Below, in pieces: positions 50,711-62,697 of a DNA stretch of 64,000 bases (position 1 is its first letter; each line of letters starts with the position of its first letter). This DNA is from Siphonodentalium dalli (Eukaryota; Mollusca; Scaphopoda; Gadilida; Siphonodentaliidae): NCBI GenBank assembly GCA_032622095.1, contig CP136069.1, positions 6,333,036-6,397,035 of the forward strand, read 5' to 3'. Below the pieces are notes generated by a model. The model saw only the letters and a list, made by a program, of their open reading frames with translations, was not told the origin of the DNA and did no database searches. Position numbers and translations under genes: made by a program.

Positions 50711-52384
50711 TTAAGTGATACAAACCCCTATATATGTTCACTGTATTTATAAGCAAAATATATTACAGCGAATGAATTTATGTTAATTAACTTATAACTA
50801 TCACTAAGTAAATAAGTAATCAACAGGGAATTTAAAGGGGTACTGTACGCCATTTTCAATAAATTCCCGGTGATAGCAACGATCTAATATTGATAATATA
50901 TAGAAAACTAAGTAATTTGGGTCGAATATGTATTTTGTAAACGTTCAGGTTAATATTGGTTATCTTAAAATCAAAGTTAATAATTTGATATAAATTTAAT
51001 GGCTGGATCGAGTCATAAATTAAAATACGAATTTCCGTGTACAAGACGTAATCAAAATAATTCACCGACAGTGGATTGGGCAAAGCGTGGGCGCACATGA
51101 TCGTTTAAAAAATTATGTTGATACGGGGCATAAATTCAAGCCACTCACTGACAAGTGACTATACAATGATTTAATGAGTATATGGGACTAGTAGGCCTAT
51201 GCATATAATAAAACATTTATCTGTTACATTTGCTGTCCAATAATTACTCGACAACAATAATTGGTATTTTCGCATTCCGGCTAATCTGCCATCCGTAACA
51301 TTACTTCGTACTCAACATACTTTCAAATAATCGAAATCTGGTTACCTTATTCTACAATTCAGAGACCAAAGAAACAAACAACAGCATTTGGGTACATTAT
51401 TCCTTTAACTATCATCGTTGTTTATATATTTAACATATCGGTACACATCTGCTCTTTATATTAAAAGTATACGTAATGGGTTAACAGCGAACGCTCTTTT
51501 ACCATATCGGTAAGAAATTAATATCAGCATTTATAAAGGCGATTATATACAAAAAAATGTCGCTTCGGGCCCGGAGGGTCGACGCATGCATTGGACATGC
51601 ACACGTGTGACGTATTTTTGTTAAAGTGATGTGAAACGTAAATTGAACCTCACAATTGAGTTCCCTGCGTCATTCTGTGGGAAGAGTGAATAAAATAACT
51701 CAGATACACGAAATCCCCCATCCCGAAGTCAGATTGTACACATTATACGGCCATTCGGCTAACTATTTATATTCATCAATCGTCCCGATTAATCTCACCA
51801 TAATAACACGAAAAAACAAACCGATACGTTGTCTTGTGCAGTCACGGAAATGCCCGAGCACTTCCGACTCGATTGGGATTGAATCGGGTTTCGTTCTCAG
51901 AAATGGCTTCTAGGGAGGATGACCGTTCGCTGGAATAGCGTCATGCACATCAGAATATTAAAGCGAAAAACAAATTGACATCGCAATCGGTAGTCAATTC
52001 GACAGGGAAGGAATAGAAAGGGAATTGTTGCGTGAAATCACAAACGGAAGAACATTGGCCGAGTTAGTGGCAAAGATTATAATCGAACAGTGATCGAGAG
52101 GTAATAATTCCAAAATGTTACTATTTATAGAAAATTGTAAGCGCATTGACCGATTTTTTACATCAATCTGGCCGCAAGCACAGTACCGTGCAGAAAGAGT
52201 TGTCTTACTTTTGTAACTCAAAACTGTTTAATTACATTACACCTGTACAATAGTACAAATAATTGGTATTCAATATGCCAGTACAGAACATTTGTTAGCT
52301 CATTGGCCATGAAATGTTTTTAATGGCAAATTCTGTTGTTAAGCTTTAGTAAGCACTATTCATTCTGATGGATGATAACTATAA
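50711..52384. other. Intergenic stretch, nothing recognised
   Basis: Short frames at 51656-51913 and 51994-52221 show no domain. An ACGCTCTTTTACCATATC phrase near 51490 resembles the one at 3.7 kb and CGCTCTTTTACC at 62.2 kb. Confidence 0.4.
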
Positions 52385-53065
52385 TGGAAAGCCTTTTTCA
52401 CATGTATTAGCTAATTGCACTTTAGCGTAAGTGAATTACAGTTAAGCGTAATGTATTACACTCAGGTGTAATGCACACATATAAAGCGTACTTCACTTAC
52501 GCTTAACCGTATGATGTAGATAAAGCATTACTCCTATGAGTAATAGAATTATGACTAGTGTGCTTAAGCGTAATTGATTAAAGTGTGCTTAAGCGTAATT
52601 GATTTACGCTTAAGCTCACTGGTCATTTATTTTCATTGATAGATTAATTACACTTAATCATAAATGAATTATGCTTAAGCGATTATACGAGAAGCCGTTT
52701 TCACATTTATTCTGATTCTGCTTAATCGCAAATCATTTACGCTTAAGTGTAAATCATTTGCACTTAAGAGCAAATCATTTATACTTAAATACAAATCATA
52801 TGCGCTTTAGCGGAAATAGTATGGGAGGCCCTTTTCACATTTATTATTTATTTGCGCTTAAGCGCAAATATTTGTGCTTAAGCATATATCATTAAGCGCA
52901 AACATTTTGTGCTTAAGCGTAAATCATTTGCGCTTAAGCACAAATATGTGTCTATCAATTTATTTGCGCTTAAGCGCAAATACCTAACACTCCATTACAT
53001 CCCTCTGATGTGAATGATTGAGTCCATCTCATATTATATTAGCATGGGCCCATAGTAATAGCCCC

Positions 53066-53452
53066 ATACAGACTCGAAGTTGAAGAAAAAACATATTTCC
53101 ATATGCATATCAGCATCTCTGTCCCTGGTGTCCCAAGATTTGGTGCCTCACTCCCAGAGCTCATGTATATTTTATTATCTCCTGCACAGATATATACCAT
53201 TTCCATGGCCATAAATAGGGAATTAGGGGTTACTGGGGTTTGCTTCCCTCATATGGTGTACTCATTGACTTGAAGTTGGGGAAAAACCCCTATTTTCATA
53301 ATATCAGCATCCCTGTCCCCAAGAATTTGTGTCGCCATCCCAGAGATATAGTATATTTTATAAAAGAGACATATCCTACACAGATCTATATCATTTCCAT
53401 GGTCATAAAACAGATCTTGAGGATTCTGGGGGATTGTTTCCCTCATATGGTG
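53066..53452 (+). repeat. ~195-bp direct repeat in the centre of the palindrome-rich element
   Basis: Two diverged copies share GACT-GAAGTTG, ATATCAGCATC, CTGTCCC, CCCAGAG, TATATTTTAT, CATTTCCATGG and the ending TTCCCTCATATGGTG (53246-53260 and 53438-53452). It is the only long CTTAAG-free part of the element. Confidence 0.8.
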
Positions 53453-54387
53453 GGGCTATATCAACCTTAGTGATGTGTTTAGGCCTGTGCCATGTAAAAT
53501 TAATTCAGGGGGGATCAATGCATATTGATTTTTATTTGCGCTTAAGTGCAAATGATTTGCGCTTAAGCGCAAATATGATCTATTTGCTTAATTGCAAATG
53601 ATAGAGGTTATTTGCGCTTAAGCGTAAATAAATAATAAATGTGAAAAGGGCCTCCCATATAATATATCACATTTATGGCAATTTTATGCTAAAGCGCAAA
53701 TATATTATTAGACACATATTTTTTGCGCTTGAGCGCAATTGATTTACACTAATAAATAATATATTTGAAAAGGCTGTCTCCCATGCGATTTCCTCTAAAC
53801 TCAAATTTACTCTGGCAATAAGACATCAATCAAACATCTGTTTGGACTCCCCCATATACTATGAGATGGACTCAATTATTCAGACAGAGGAAATCAGTTG
53901 GAGTTAGGTATTTGCTTAAGCATTATTCATATTAATTATGCTTAAGTGTAAATGAGTTCCGCGCTTAAGCGTAAATGAAGTACGCTTAAACATAATTCAT
54001 ATACACTCTCATTGAACTCCCCTCAAGCTGAAATGGATGCAACCGCATTACTAATGCCAGTAACCTACATCAGGTTATACCAATATACATGAGGTATATG
54101 GGGAGCCAAATTAACATTTAATAAATAATAGAGCTTAAGCGATATAATTGAGCTTAAGCGATATAATAAGGGAAGATATAATTGCGATTAAGTTCAATAA
54201 GGAAATATCTAATTGCGCTTAGCACAATAAGGAATATCTTATTGCACTTAAGCACAAAAAGGAATATCGTATTGCACTTAAGCGCAATAAGGAATCTCTA
54301 AGCGCAATAAGGAATCTTCTTATTGCACTTAAGCGCGATAAGAAATATTCTTATTGCACTTAAGTGTAATTAGAGATTCCTTGATTG

Positions 54388-54405
54388 GGGGGGGGGGGGG
54401 GGGGC
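54388..54405. repeat. Poly-G run
   Basis: About 18 consecutive G between TTGATT and CTTTAGC, probably length-variable. Confidence 0.9.
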
Positions 54406-54565
54406 TTTAGCTCAATTATTTATTAAATGTTAATTTGGCTTCCTCCCATAGAGGTGAGATAGCTGATGAACCCAATTACACTTAAGCGTAATTCAAATGT
54501 ATTACGCTTATCGTAAGTTAATTATGCTTAAGCATAAATAATTTATGCTTAAGTGTAATTAGCTA

Positions 54566-55940
54566 CTATAAAGTGAATCTGGGATAAGGGGAGTACTCTA
54601 AATTGTTCTTTCGACCAGCTGTTTCTACCAATTAAAAAAAATTCTCATTTATTTTGAAACTAATGAAAGACAATGGTATATTTTTTTACTAGTAATATTC
54701 ATTATAAACTTGTACAAATCTGAAAACAATTTTTTTTTTAATATTTAAGAAATTTAGAGTTCCCTCTCTTACAGCAGCAACCACTATGCCAGGAAGACCA
54801 ATCGATCTAGTTCAGCCCGATTGGGCTATTATAATTTATAGATCGATCGGTGGTTCATGCACTCTCTGCGTTTGAAATATTGCTAATAATTTCCATTTAC
54901 AGAAGTCAATAATGCCATTGCAGATAACTTCATCTTAAATTCGACCAAATGTGTTGACGTTTGATAAGAAGGGCAGGAATTCACCGATTTGTTTATTTTC
55001 AATCGATGAGAAGCATGACGACCTGGATCAGCTGATCGGTTCGGAGGTGTGCCAATTTAATCGTATTTTGCATGCTGTGAATACCCATTCACGCCTAAAT
55101 TTGCAAACAATCCATATATAACATATACACAGTGTGTACACTTTGTTAGTTGCCAATTAATTATCGACATTTCAATTAGAAAACATGAGATATCGATGCA
55201 AAAATCAAGACATAATCACATTATCTAGTTTGTGTTTTGTTGAATCTACTTTCGGTTATCGACATGCCGGCTGTTGTTTTGGCTGTTCTCTCAACCGTGC
55301 GTGCTAGCCGATCGTCGTTTTTCGGGCGGTTCCGATTTCTTCCGAATATAATTCCATGACCTCCACGCGATGATTCGCGCCGAAAATGTGGTTGTATCTG
55401 AGAAGATTTCTTACTCTGACCGCAGTTTTCAACAATTTTAATACGGGGCGAATACCGCATCAATAATATGCAACCTTGGGGTTTTATTTCTAGTTTTTTA
55501 TGACCTTTCTTATGGTATATCGGATACAGTTCTGTCTGACATGAAATATATACCCACCGGGAGTGAAGCTAATGACTTTAACTCATCGTGACTTGAGCCT
55601 GGACGCGCACTTGTCCACTGCGGGCCGGGCATGCCCTATTAGCAATCACAAAATTCCACGTGAAATGCTTGGCTTTCAGAGACACGCCTCCAAAATACCG
55701 CAATGTCATGGTGGTTCGATCAATTTCCCTTATAATCCAGTTATATCGGCTCGATTATACGGTAAACTAATCTGATTTGGTTTTATATGCACAAACAAAT
55801 AATTAAACACGTGTATTGACTAATCGTAACAATAAAAAAAAATAGCTAACAACGACAAGATTCGTCAAGAAATTTGTAAACATTGTCCGCTCAAGTATTC
55901 TAAAAATAGCCACACGTACTCTTTTGTGTACGGAACTTCA
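54566..55940. other. Upstream region of the cystathionine gamma-lyase gene, no other gene recognised
   Basis: Frames at 55221-55463 (minus, very basic) and 55563-55775 (plus) have no recognisable domain. This is the likely 5' regulatory flank. Confidence 0.4.
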
Positions 55941-55942
55941 GC

Positions 55943-55948
55943 CACGTG
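55943..55948. promoter_or_regulatory. CACGTG E-box upstream of the cystathionine gamma-lyase gene
   Basis: A perfect CACGTG lies about 60 bp upstream of the TATA box. E-boxes of this form bind bHLH-zip factors such as USF or MYC; use here is inferred from position only. Confidence 0.4.
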
Positions 55949-56000
55949 GTTTGTCGGTTTACGATTCGTATTGATCGCCACTGCGCGTTAGTGGACCCTG

Positions 56001-56008
56001 TATATAAG
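56001..56008 (+). promoter_or_regulatory. TATA box of the cystathionine gamma-lyase gene
   Basis: TATATAAG lies 68 bp before the start codon. Transcription would then begin near 56030, giving a 5' leader of about 45 bases. Confidence 0.6.
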
Positions 56009-56036
56009 TGTGCCTGTGTTGTTCTCTCGTCTATTG

Positions 56037-56044
56037 TTGCATCA
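56037..56044. promoter_or_regulatory. Candidate ATF4-C/EBP amino-acid response element
   Basis: GTTGCATCA (56036-56044) is the complement of TGATGCAAC, a full match to the C/EBP-ATF composite consensus TGATGXAAX. It lies next to the predicted start of transcription. Mammalian cystathionine gamma-lyase is a known ATF4 target, so the position is suggestive; binding here is inference. Confidence 0.45.
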
Positions 56045-56075
56045 CCGTTTTCTGCCTTGTCTGAACGTCGGAAAA

Positions 56076-56222
56076 ATGTCACAGAGTCAAAGCACGTTTC
56101 CCCATTTTGCTACTGACGCAATACATAAAGGACAGGATCCGGACAAATGGAACTGTAAAGCCGTAGTGCCATTGGTTTGTCTGTCAACCACATTCTCGCA
56201 GACTTCTCCAGGAGAACACAGC
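56076..56222 (+). CDS. CTH: Cystathionine gamma-lyase, first coding exon
   Basis: The 49 codons include FPHFATDAIHKGQDPDKWNC and AVVPLVCLSTTFSQTSPGEH, matching the N-terminus of animal cystathionine gamma-lyase: the 'HFAT-AIH-GQDP--W' and 'AVVPP-SLSTTF-Q--PG-HS' segments. The enzyme is a cytosolic, pyridoxal-phosphate-dependent tetramer that splits cystathionine to cysteine, ammonia and 2-oxobutyrate in transsulfuration and also makes H2S. This exon holds only the N-terminal arm; the cofactor lysine is in later exons. The exon ends after a serine codon at a consensus donor, GTGAGT (56223), in phase 0. The start chosen is ATG 56076 (AAAAATGTC context); an in-frame ATG at 56010 lies between the TATA box and the predicted transcript start. 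The expected next block (Gly-Phe-Glu-Tyr-Ser-Arg-Ser-Gly-Asn-Pro-Thr) is not seen to the right, so intron 1 probably exceeds 7.7 kb. Confidence 0.92.
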
Positions 56223-56298
56223 GTGAGTACGAATTCTTAGAATATATATTATACAGGAATACAATTAAGACTATCGGTTATTAAGGGGGTGTGCACAT

Positions 56299-56437
56299 AA
56301 GTTGGAATCACTGACTTTTATGCCACTTTTACTAAGTTTTAGAGATTATCAGGGGAGTTGTAGGCATTTTAAACACTGATGCCCATAACTCCCCTGATAA
56401 TCTCTAAAAGTGGCATAAAAGTCAGTGATTCCAACTT
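56299..56437. mobile_element. Foldback hairpin element in CTH intron 1
   Basis: The left arm AAGTTGGAATCACTGACTTT, then ATGCCACTTTTA and AGAGATTATCAGGGGAGTT, is matched by its inverted copy ending CCAACTT at 56437. The arms are identical over about 60 bp except for a 10-base insertion in the left arm near 56331-56340. Confidence 0.9.
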
Positions 56438-56443
56438 CTGTGG

Positions 56444-56848
56444 GGTGGGTGTCAAGTGAAAAAATTTGAATGGGGATTTCGGATTTTCCATGAAAATCTG
56501 CGGAGCACAGAGTTGCACATATTTCTGAGTGTGACTTGATGTGATATTGGAAACAGCAGGTAATTATAAAATCTTGCAATAAAGATATTTTTGAGAATTG
56601 TTTTCAGGAATTCCATCACTTGATTGACTTTATCTACATTTGACAAATCAATATACAATTAAAAACTAAATACACCAACATTATAAATTTAATGGAACAA
56701 GTACCAAGAGGACCCACCAGATAAATACATGTTGTTTCCAATAGCGCATCAAGTCACACTCAGAACTATGAGCAAATCTACTAGTAACGTTTACTCCACA
56801 GATTTCCATTGCATTCCCCATTCAAAATTGGTCACTTGACCTCCCCCT
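56444..56848. mobile_element. Foldback element with ~105-bp diverged arms
   Basis: TTTGAATGGGGAT, ATGAAAATCTGCGGAG, TTCTGAGTGTGACTTGATG and ATATTGG in the left arm (56444-56552) recur inverted at 56735-56848. It starts immediately after the preceding hairpin. Confidence 0.8.
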
Positions 56849-56850
56849 TA

Positions 56851-57323
56851 TTAATGAGGGTATCAACCCCCCCCCCTTCGGTACGCGAGATTCAGGGTGT
56901 TTTGAAGCCGTACGCGGGAATTTCATACCCCCGAATTACCTCTAACTGGTATTCAGGTTCAAGCAAAACATCTTGGACGCAGGTTTTGTGGCGCAAAATA
57001 ATATTTGTGTGCTAGTTATCTGTATGAATGAGTGGGTTGAATAGCTTGAATTAGCTTCTTGGGTATATTCGACCACCACATGTACCATCATCAAGTATCA
57101 TTAATCGTATCATAACGGCCTCATAACGCCCATAACGTGATCGGCGTCAATTTGTATGTCATTTATCGCATATTATTTCTTAACATGTATTCAGGATTCA
57201 CCTCCCAAAATTAACTGGTATTCAGGATTCACCCCCCCCCCCCAATTAACTGGTATTCAAGATTCACCCCCCAAAATTAACTGGTATTCAGGATTCAGGG
57301 GGAGGGGGTGATACCCTCATTAA
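56851..57323. mobile_element. Foldback element with internal GGTATTCAGGATTCACC minisatellite
   Basis: TTAATGAGGGTATCA followed by a C-run (56851) is inverted at the other end (G-rich run, TGATACCCTCATTAA, ending 57323). Four units of about 31-34 bp, each with GTATTCAGGATTCACCCCC and AATTAACTG, lie at 57189-57300. Confidence 0.85.
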
Positions 57324-57919
57324 TGACTAGGCATATATGCATGGGTAGCCACAATATACAAGTATACAATACATACTACATGTAACTCTTATTGTAGTAT
57401 TAGACCGTTTTCATGTGTCTTAATCGCATCCATATTGAATATATTGTCAAAATTATGTATGCCACTTTTGTAGCAGACATCATATTCTCTATGATTTACT
57501 GATAATTAAACAGTATCTTATCTTATATAAATGTGAGTTGATTGATCAGGTACATGTATAGGTGGCTTTGGTATCGTCATATGTTTATGGCAGTTCAAAT
57601 GCACCCCTAAATGGATACATCCAAATGTAAATTCAGGCCTTTATCTAGACCTGACCAAATTACCGTGTGTCGATTCTCAGAATATATGATTATATCGGTT
57701 AATATATATATACTTGACTACATAAAATGTTCAATTAATTGGTCAGGTAAATCAGACACAGACAGTGAGTGATGTAACTTTAGATGGTGTTCGATCGTAT
57801 GGATGAGGGGTTCGGTTTCTCGTTTTTTCCATCTTCACCCCGCAGCGGCCGCCAGACTCTCCAGATAAAATTAATGCATTGCCCCCCCCCCCCCCCCCCC
57901 ACGGTTAAATATGGACTTC
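57324..57919. other. Intron 1 sequence, nothing recognised
   Basis: AT-rich sequence with a run of about 18 C near 57883-57900 and a small NotI-type GCGGCCGC near 57845. Confidence 0.4.
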
Positions 57920-57922
57920 ACT

Positions 57923-58035
57923 TCTTAGAAAAGTTACCTCTGCCCTTTATATTACACATATTGCTCTATAGGTGCATGTGCATATAAAGGCATGTGAGAA
58001 ATTTAAAGGGTAGGAGTAACCCATTTTCTAAGAAA
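57923..58035. mobile_element. Small foldback element
   Basis: CTTAGAAAAGTTACCTCTGC then CCTTTA on the left is matched inverted by TTTAAAGGGTAGGAGTAACC and TTTTCTAAG on the right (58005-58035). Arms are about 27 bp. Confidence 0.7.
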
Positions 58036-58154
58036 GTCACGGTTTGTGCAGCTAGGTAAGATCAAACCAAATTTCCAACTCTTGAGTCTTGAACAATCCA
58101 TTTACATGTATATTTTTCGATATACAGGTAGCCTACATGTACCTTATCGATGAT

Positions 58155-58404
58155 ATTAATATGCCCTGTCACTAACTCGTGGCCATGCATATTGGATCCA
58201 CCAGGTCCGGTTCCGTTGTTTCATAGATTCAATCAGCCCCGGTTCCGTGGTTTTGGTGCTACATGTCAAAGTTTTGGAGTAGCATTTCCATATATGGAGC
58301 TTTTGAATTATTCATGACTTCCATATATGGAAAGCTAAGTAAAACCACGGAACCGGACCTGGTGGATCCAATATGGCCGCGGGTTGGTGAACAGGGCGTA
58401 TTGC
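58155..58404. mobile_element. MITE with ~65-bp terminal inverted repeats (GCCCTGT family)
   Basis: Left ATGCCCTGTCACTAAC and TATTGGATCCACCAGGTCCG, then GTTCCGT, are inverted at the right end (ACGGAACCGGACCTGGTGGA, GGTGAACAGGGC). A second internal inverted pair (CCATATATGGA / TCCATATATGG) lies in the loop. Confidence 0.85.
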
Positions 58405-58966
58405 ATATTTTGTCGTTCATTTATATGTGAAAGACTTGTGTCTGTTATCCTATCCGTCTGTCCAAACTTACGTAGACACACTTTTGAGATTCATATGAGT
58501 CATGTCCATTTAAACCATACAGCCATATATACCATTTATTATGTCAGCTCTTGCCATTAGCCAATCAACGTCGATATATAGTGACGGTATATGAACCCAT
58601 ATTAGGTCGGTCACCTATATATGAAATCAATATTAGGTGCTTATCCGCCATCTTGTTTTTTTAGAAACTCAGTCGCATCGGGAATATTTTTGGTGTATTT
58701 TGGCACCAAGAAAGGGAATATCTGTCGGAAATAATTTTCTGTGAATTTAAAGACATAATACCATGTACCAGAACCTGCATGCGATATATTTGAGGAATTC
58801 TAAAGACTCATAAATTAACTATCAAACTCAACAAGTTGTCCTACTCCTGATAATTAGCCATTGACTCAATGCGTTGACGTTCAACGCCCATGACGCGTCA
58901 CTGTACATAGACGACACATTTATCTTACCAAATTACAATAAATTACAGCGACGACATAATAAATAC

Positions 58967-59086
58967 GTTACGGGACGCTTAGTGATCGGATATGGTGTCA
59001 TGTGAGGCTCGACACACGGCCTCGCCTAATATTGATCTCACTTCGCCTCACATGACACCATATCCGACCACTAAGCGTCCCGTAAC
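58967..59086. mobile_element. Long hairpin element, ~40-bp near-perfect arms
   Basis: GTTACGGGACGCTTAGTGAT, CGGATATGGTGTCATGTGAG is followed after a 40-bp loop by its complement with one mismatch, ending CCGTAAC at 59086. Confidence 0.9.
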
Positions 59087-59411
59087 TTATATTATAGGTC
59101 CCTGGTGCGACAACCCAACCATGAATATATATATGTATGAAATGATTTTTTGTCCAGAATATAGCATATCGATATAGGCTAATGTCGAGTAATATTGATT
59201 TGCGACATTTCCAATCCGAGTAATATGGATAATACGACATGCCGAAAATCTACATCACTACTGTGCAATAACGTGTATATATAGGTATCCATTTTTGCGA
59301 TATCACTCATATGAAAGAGTTGTCAGTTACTAAGATGCGATCTAATTAATCAACTGCATGTGCTTGTGCCTTCGGTGTCCCTGGAACTTTTTACTTACCA
59401 CATTAATATAT

Positions 59412-60053
59412 TTGGCTGGTTTGATATTATCGGCCTGATATCAGCCCTCACTATAACCTTTAAACTTAAAGGTACTCAATCCGATCAGAGGGTCCTATAT
59501 TACTATTTCTTTGGCTTTGGGGGTAAAAAATAATTGATTCGAGTCGAGGAACCTACCAATCAACGCTCAGGGTGATCAGATATCGATATTTGAAGTTTCG
59601 TTATTTCTATTCTTTCTGTCCCAGAACACAGTCAAAATTGCGTTATTATTACCACTTGATTTTAGAGTTATCCATCCTTGTCTGTTTGAATAGTGTTTTG
59701 GTGTACACATCTCGAGCAGATTACAAAGTTAAGGGCAATTATTAGTACTCATCTCGAGAAAATAACAAATTTCAAAAATCAATATCTAATAACTCTGAGC
59801 TTTGTTTGATGGGTTCCTCGACTCGAATCAAATATTGTTTACCCCCCAAAGCCAACGAAATAGTAATATAGGACCCTCTGATCGGTTTGTTGTTGGAATC
59901 TGTTGAGATTGGGACCCTCTGATCGGATTGAGTACCTTTAAACATTGGGTATCAGGCTGATATAAGGTTTGATATTATTATGTTGATATTATCGGCCTGA
60001 TATCAGCCCTCACTATACCCTTGGGTATCAGGCTGATATAAGGTTTGACCTCG
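59412..60053. repeat. GATATTATCGGCCTGATATC inverted/direct repeat, interrupted by a MITE
   Basis: GGTTTGATATTATCGGCCTG and ATATCAGCCCTCACTATA occur at 59419-59455 and near 59985-60020, each paired with GGGTATCAGGCTGATATAAG nearby. In the left unit the two halves are separated by the TTAA-flanked MITE at 59470-59937; the right unit shows the halves joined. Confidence 0.75.
59470..59937. mobile_element. TTAA-flanked MITE, 468 bp (piggyBac/Kolobok-type target)
   Basis: TTAA lies at 59466-59469 and 59938-59941, with ends AGGTACTCAATCCGATCAGA and the inverted ATCGGATTGAGTACCT. A direct repeat of GGGACCCTCTGATCGG sits near the right end. Long inner homology (TTTGGGGGTAAA, GATTCGAGTCGAGGAACC) is also inverted. 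A TTAA duplication points to the piggyBac or Kolobok superfamily; no transposase is present. Confidence 0.85.
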
Positions 60054-60077
60054 GGCTGATATCGGACCTAATATATG

Positions 60078-60531
60078 TGACCCGCCATATCAAATCCAGT
60101 CGTAAGTCGGGATTTTTTTTACCCTGTGCCAATGCATTCTCTTATATATGCGAGTCGACCATAGGTCGCCTCGCATATATAAGAGAATGCATTGGCCTAA
60201 CAATGTTTTATCATTTTTTTTAAATAAATGTTTCTTTCAATTTTTAGGACATAAAATAAAAAACATCCATTACCCTGCAGGGTGCCCCACACATATATAG
60301 AAGCATATAGAAGTGTCGTCTGCTCATGTTTGTCTGGGGCTCTGTATGGGAGAAATTATAAAATTGTTAAAGAATACAAGAACAAATTATTAAAATTGTA
60401 AAAAATTGTTAGGCCAATGCATTCTCTTATATATGCGAGGCGACCTATGGTAGACTCGCATATATAAGAGAATGCATTGGCACTGGGTAACAAAAATCCC
60501 GACTTTCGACTGGATTTGATATGGCGGGTCA
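60078..60531. mobile_element. TGACCCGCC-family foldback MITE, copy 3 (most complete, 454 bp)
   Basis: Terminal repeats TGACCCGCCATATCAAATCC plus AGTCG-AAGTCGGGATT are present at both ends. The two 67-bp hairpins are at 60129-60195 and 60414-60480. The centre carries GTCCTAAAAATTG-type sequence and GTGTCGTCTGCTC. The left flank (AATATATG) and right flank (AATATTCT) give no clear target duplication. Confidence 0.9.
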
Positions 60532-60837
60532 AATATTCTCATGGTGCACGGGGTTGTCACACCAGGGGACCTGTGCCCTATATATCACAAGTTCATGTGG
60601 GTGACACGGTCTCTCACAGATAAAAAGAATATATATATAAATTATGCACAGCTTGCCTCCTTGATGATGTTTCGCCCCATTGCGCATGCCCAAAACGCGC
60701 GAAACTTATATGAATATATATATATATTATCAGGTTAATTGTTATACGCGGTTCTTTGTGTACGTGAGTGTATCTATATAAATTCCAGTTCTTTACTTAC
60801 ACATTCATTCCTATATGGATATTTCCTTTTTGGTGTA

Positions 60838-60869
<32 letters not shown>

Positions 60870-61232
60870 CTTCGTGTGACGGCTCGCTGTCATTTTACTG
60901 ACAATTATGAGCCGGTCCAAGTTAGTGCTACCACGGCCGAGTAACTTTATAACCTTGTGGTGACTCCAGTAGTGTATACGGGTCAGCCATAATGTCCGCG
61001 CCCCACCGGACAGCGTACTGCACCCACAACATACCTGGACAGATGTTGTAATGGGGGAAGTCGGCATTTTTGCATTCGATCTTTATTCAGTGATCTCGAA
61101 TGAGACTTTTGCAGCCTGACAAACTTGGTATCTGACAGAGTTCTGATTTTTGTCAGAATACCCTGACCATGCAGGTTGCGATCCCCGGTCCGCTAGCACG
61201 AAAGACCATGCAGTACGCTACGTATACATCTC
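60532..61232. other. Intron 1 sequence with one microsatellite, nothing else recognised
   Basis: Frames here are short and include translated microsatellite. Confidence 0.4.
60841..60873. repeat. TTC microsatellite
   Basis: Eleven perfect TTC units. Confidence 0.98.
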
Positions 61233-61294
61233 GGCTGTATATGATATACGATACAGCGCATCGAACGAATTGTGTAAAATAATTCATGACACAC

Positions 61295-61857
61295 CAGGGG
61301 GGGGGGGGGAGTCGGAAAAAATTGCAGGCACGTACATGCTGAGTTTTGACTTTCGACCCTTGTTGGGACCCACCCACCGCCGCGTCCAAATTTGTTTCCG
61401 TTTTCGGCAGTTTTTTTCCGACCATTTTTGGACACCCACCTCCCCCTTTTAACACTAAAATAGTGATTTGCGGGGGAAAATTCACTGTAAACAGCTGTAT
61501 ATGAATTTCTGTGCTTACTATTAGTCATGGATGTTAACATTGACATGTAAATAGGAACAAGTCATTTTGGGGTCATTCGGAAAAAAAAAACATGCCTGCC
61601 AACAGCCATCTTAGATTTCAAAATTCAATCCATTAGCATGGGCTACATGCTATACTGTTTGCCTGATCATCATGAAATTTGTCATTTATGTTAATATTGA
61701 CATATAGATGTGTTTTAAGCCAAACTCATTGCAAAAACAGTCAAAAAGACTTCTAGGAAAAATATTTTTGAGTTGCGGAAAAAATAGTTTGTTGGTCCTA
61801 TCGACCACCCACCCCCGACATACGTGCCCGGAAAAAACTTTTTTTTTCCACCCCCTG
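61295..61857. mobile_element. 563-bp MITE with CAGGGGG ends (hAT-like), inserted in the palindrome
   Basis: The ends are CAGGGGG... and ...CCCCCTG, with a shared subterminal GGCACGTAYGT. GACACAC flanks both sides (61288-61294 and 61858-61864), and the right palindrome arm shows the uninterrupted site with one GACACAC. CAGGG ends with a 7-8-bp duplication fit the hAT superfamily (inference). The frames in it are shaped by G/C-runs and do not encode a recognisable protein. Confidence 0.8.
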
Positions 61858-62212
61858 GACACACAGCGCGCAGTCGTGCATGCCCATGTCTTTTCATAAA
61901 AACAATCGATTATTTATTTTATCAATACCATGACATGTACATAGAGGTTGGTTTATAGATTAGCCAGATAGCCGAGCCTATATATCCCAGGTAAATATCC
62001 CCGTATTTAATAGTATGGTAGTCTTATAAAGCATGCACCCCACCCATTTCGATAACAAATGAATTTGTGTACACGCTCACCGAAGGAAGCATATTTGAAG
62101 CAATGATCACTCATAATGCACACGGACCTTACAATGTTATATATGCACTACCAGCGTAAACCGGTTAAAAAGTTAGGCATGACAGCGCTTATCTGTCCAG
62201 CTCTTAAAAATA

Positions 62213-62395
62213 ACCGCTCTTTTACCCTTTCAGTGCATGCATGTCCGATTTTTGTATCAACCCATATTTCTTAGAGCTCTTTCCATCAGTGTATCACATT
62301 ACGTGACATTATTATAATCAATAAATTTGAAAAATGATCAAGGAAATATGGGTTGATAAAAAAATCGGACTTGGTACTGAAAGGGTTAAAATCAC
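62213..62395. mobile_element. Foldback element in the palindrome loop
   Basis: ACCCTTTCAGT, GTCCGATTTTTGTATCAACC and CATATTT in the left arm recur inverted in the right arm (AAATATGGGTTGATAAAAAA, ATCGGAC, ACTGAAAGGGTT). Only the loop differs. Confidence 0.8.
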
Positions 62396-62697
62396 TTCTT
62401 CTTCCGCGTTTTTGTTGCGTGGATTTTACCTGGGATATATATAGGCTCGGCTATCTGGCTAATCTATAAACCAACCTGTATGTACATGCTATGGTATTGA
62501 TAAAATAAAGAATCGATTGTTTTTTATGAAAAGACATGGGCATGCACGACTGCACGGCCGTGTGTCATGAATTATTTTACACAATTCGTACATGCGTATG
62601 ACCCGTATCGTACAGCACCGCAGCTGTATCGTATATCATAAATAGCTGATGGGCCTGTGATATATGTTTCGGAATGTCGGACAGATGTTACGCTGTC

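Larger units (their letters stand above)
52385..54565. repeat. Palindrome-rich element packed with CTTAAG-centred hairpins
   Basis: About 26 CTTAAG hexamers occur in 2.2 kb (chance expectation about 0.5), most inside longer palindromes of the type TTTGCGCTTAAGCGCAAA, with variants ATTACGCTTAAG and AATATCTTATTGCACTTAAG. The outer ends are inverted: TAGCTAATTGCACTTTAGCG from 52408 and the complement of TAGCTAATTACACTTAAGC ending 54565. Further inverted pairs are 52981-53032 with 53861-53919, and ATGGGAGGCCCTTTTCACAT (52821) with its complement near 53640-53659. The pairs are not all nested on one axis, so the element is a composite of repeated inversions. No coding frame. Confidence 0.85.
61233..62648. 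repeat. Large palindrome, left arm split by a MITE, loop holding another foldback
   Basis: The left arm is 61233-61294 plus 61865-61997 (GATATACGATACAGC, GAATTGTGTAAAATAATTCA, then GTGCATGCCCATGTCTTTTC, AATCGATT, GGTTGGTTTATAGATTAGCC, AGATAGCCGAGCC). The inverted right arm is about 62430-62648. Identity is high. The right arm has about 40 bp extra near 62590-62630. Confidence 0.85.
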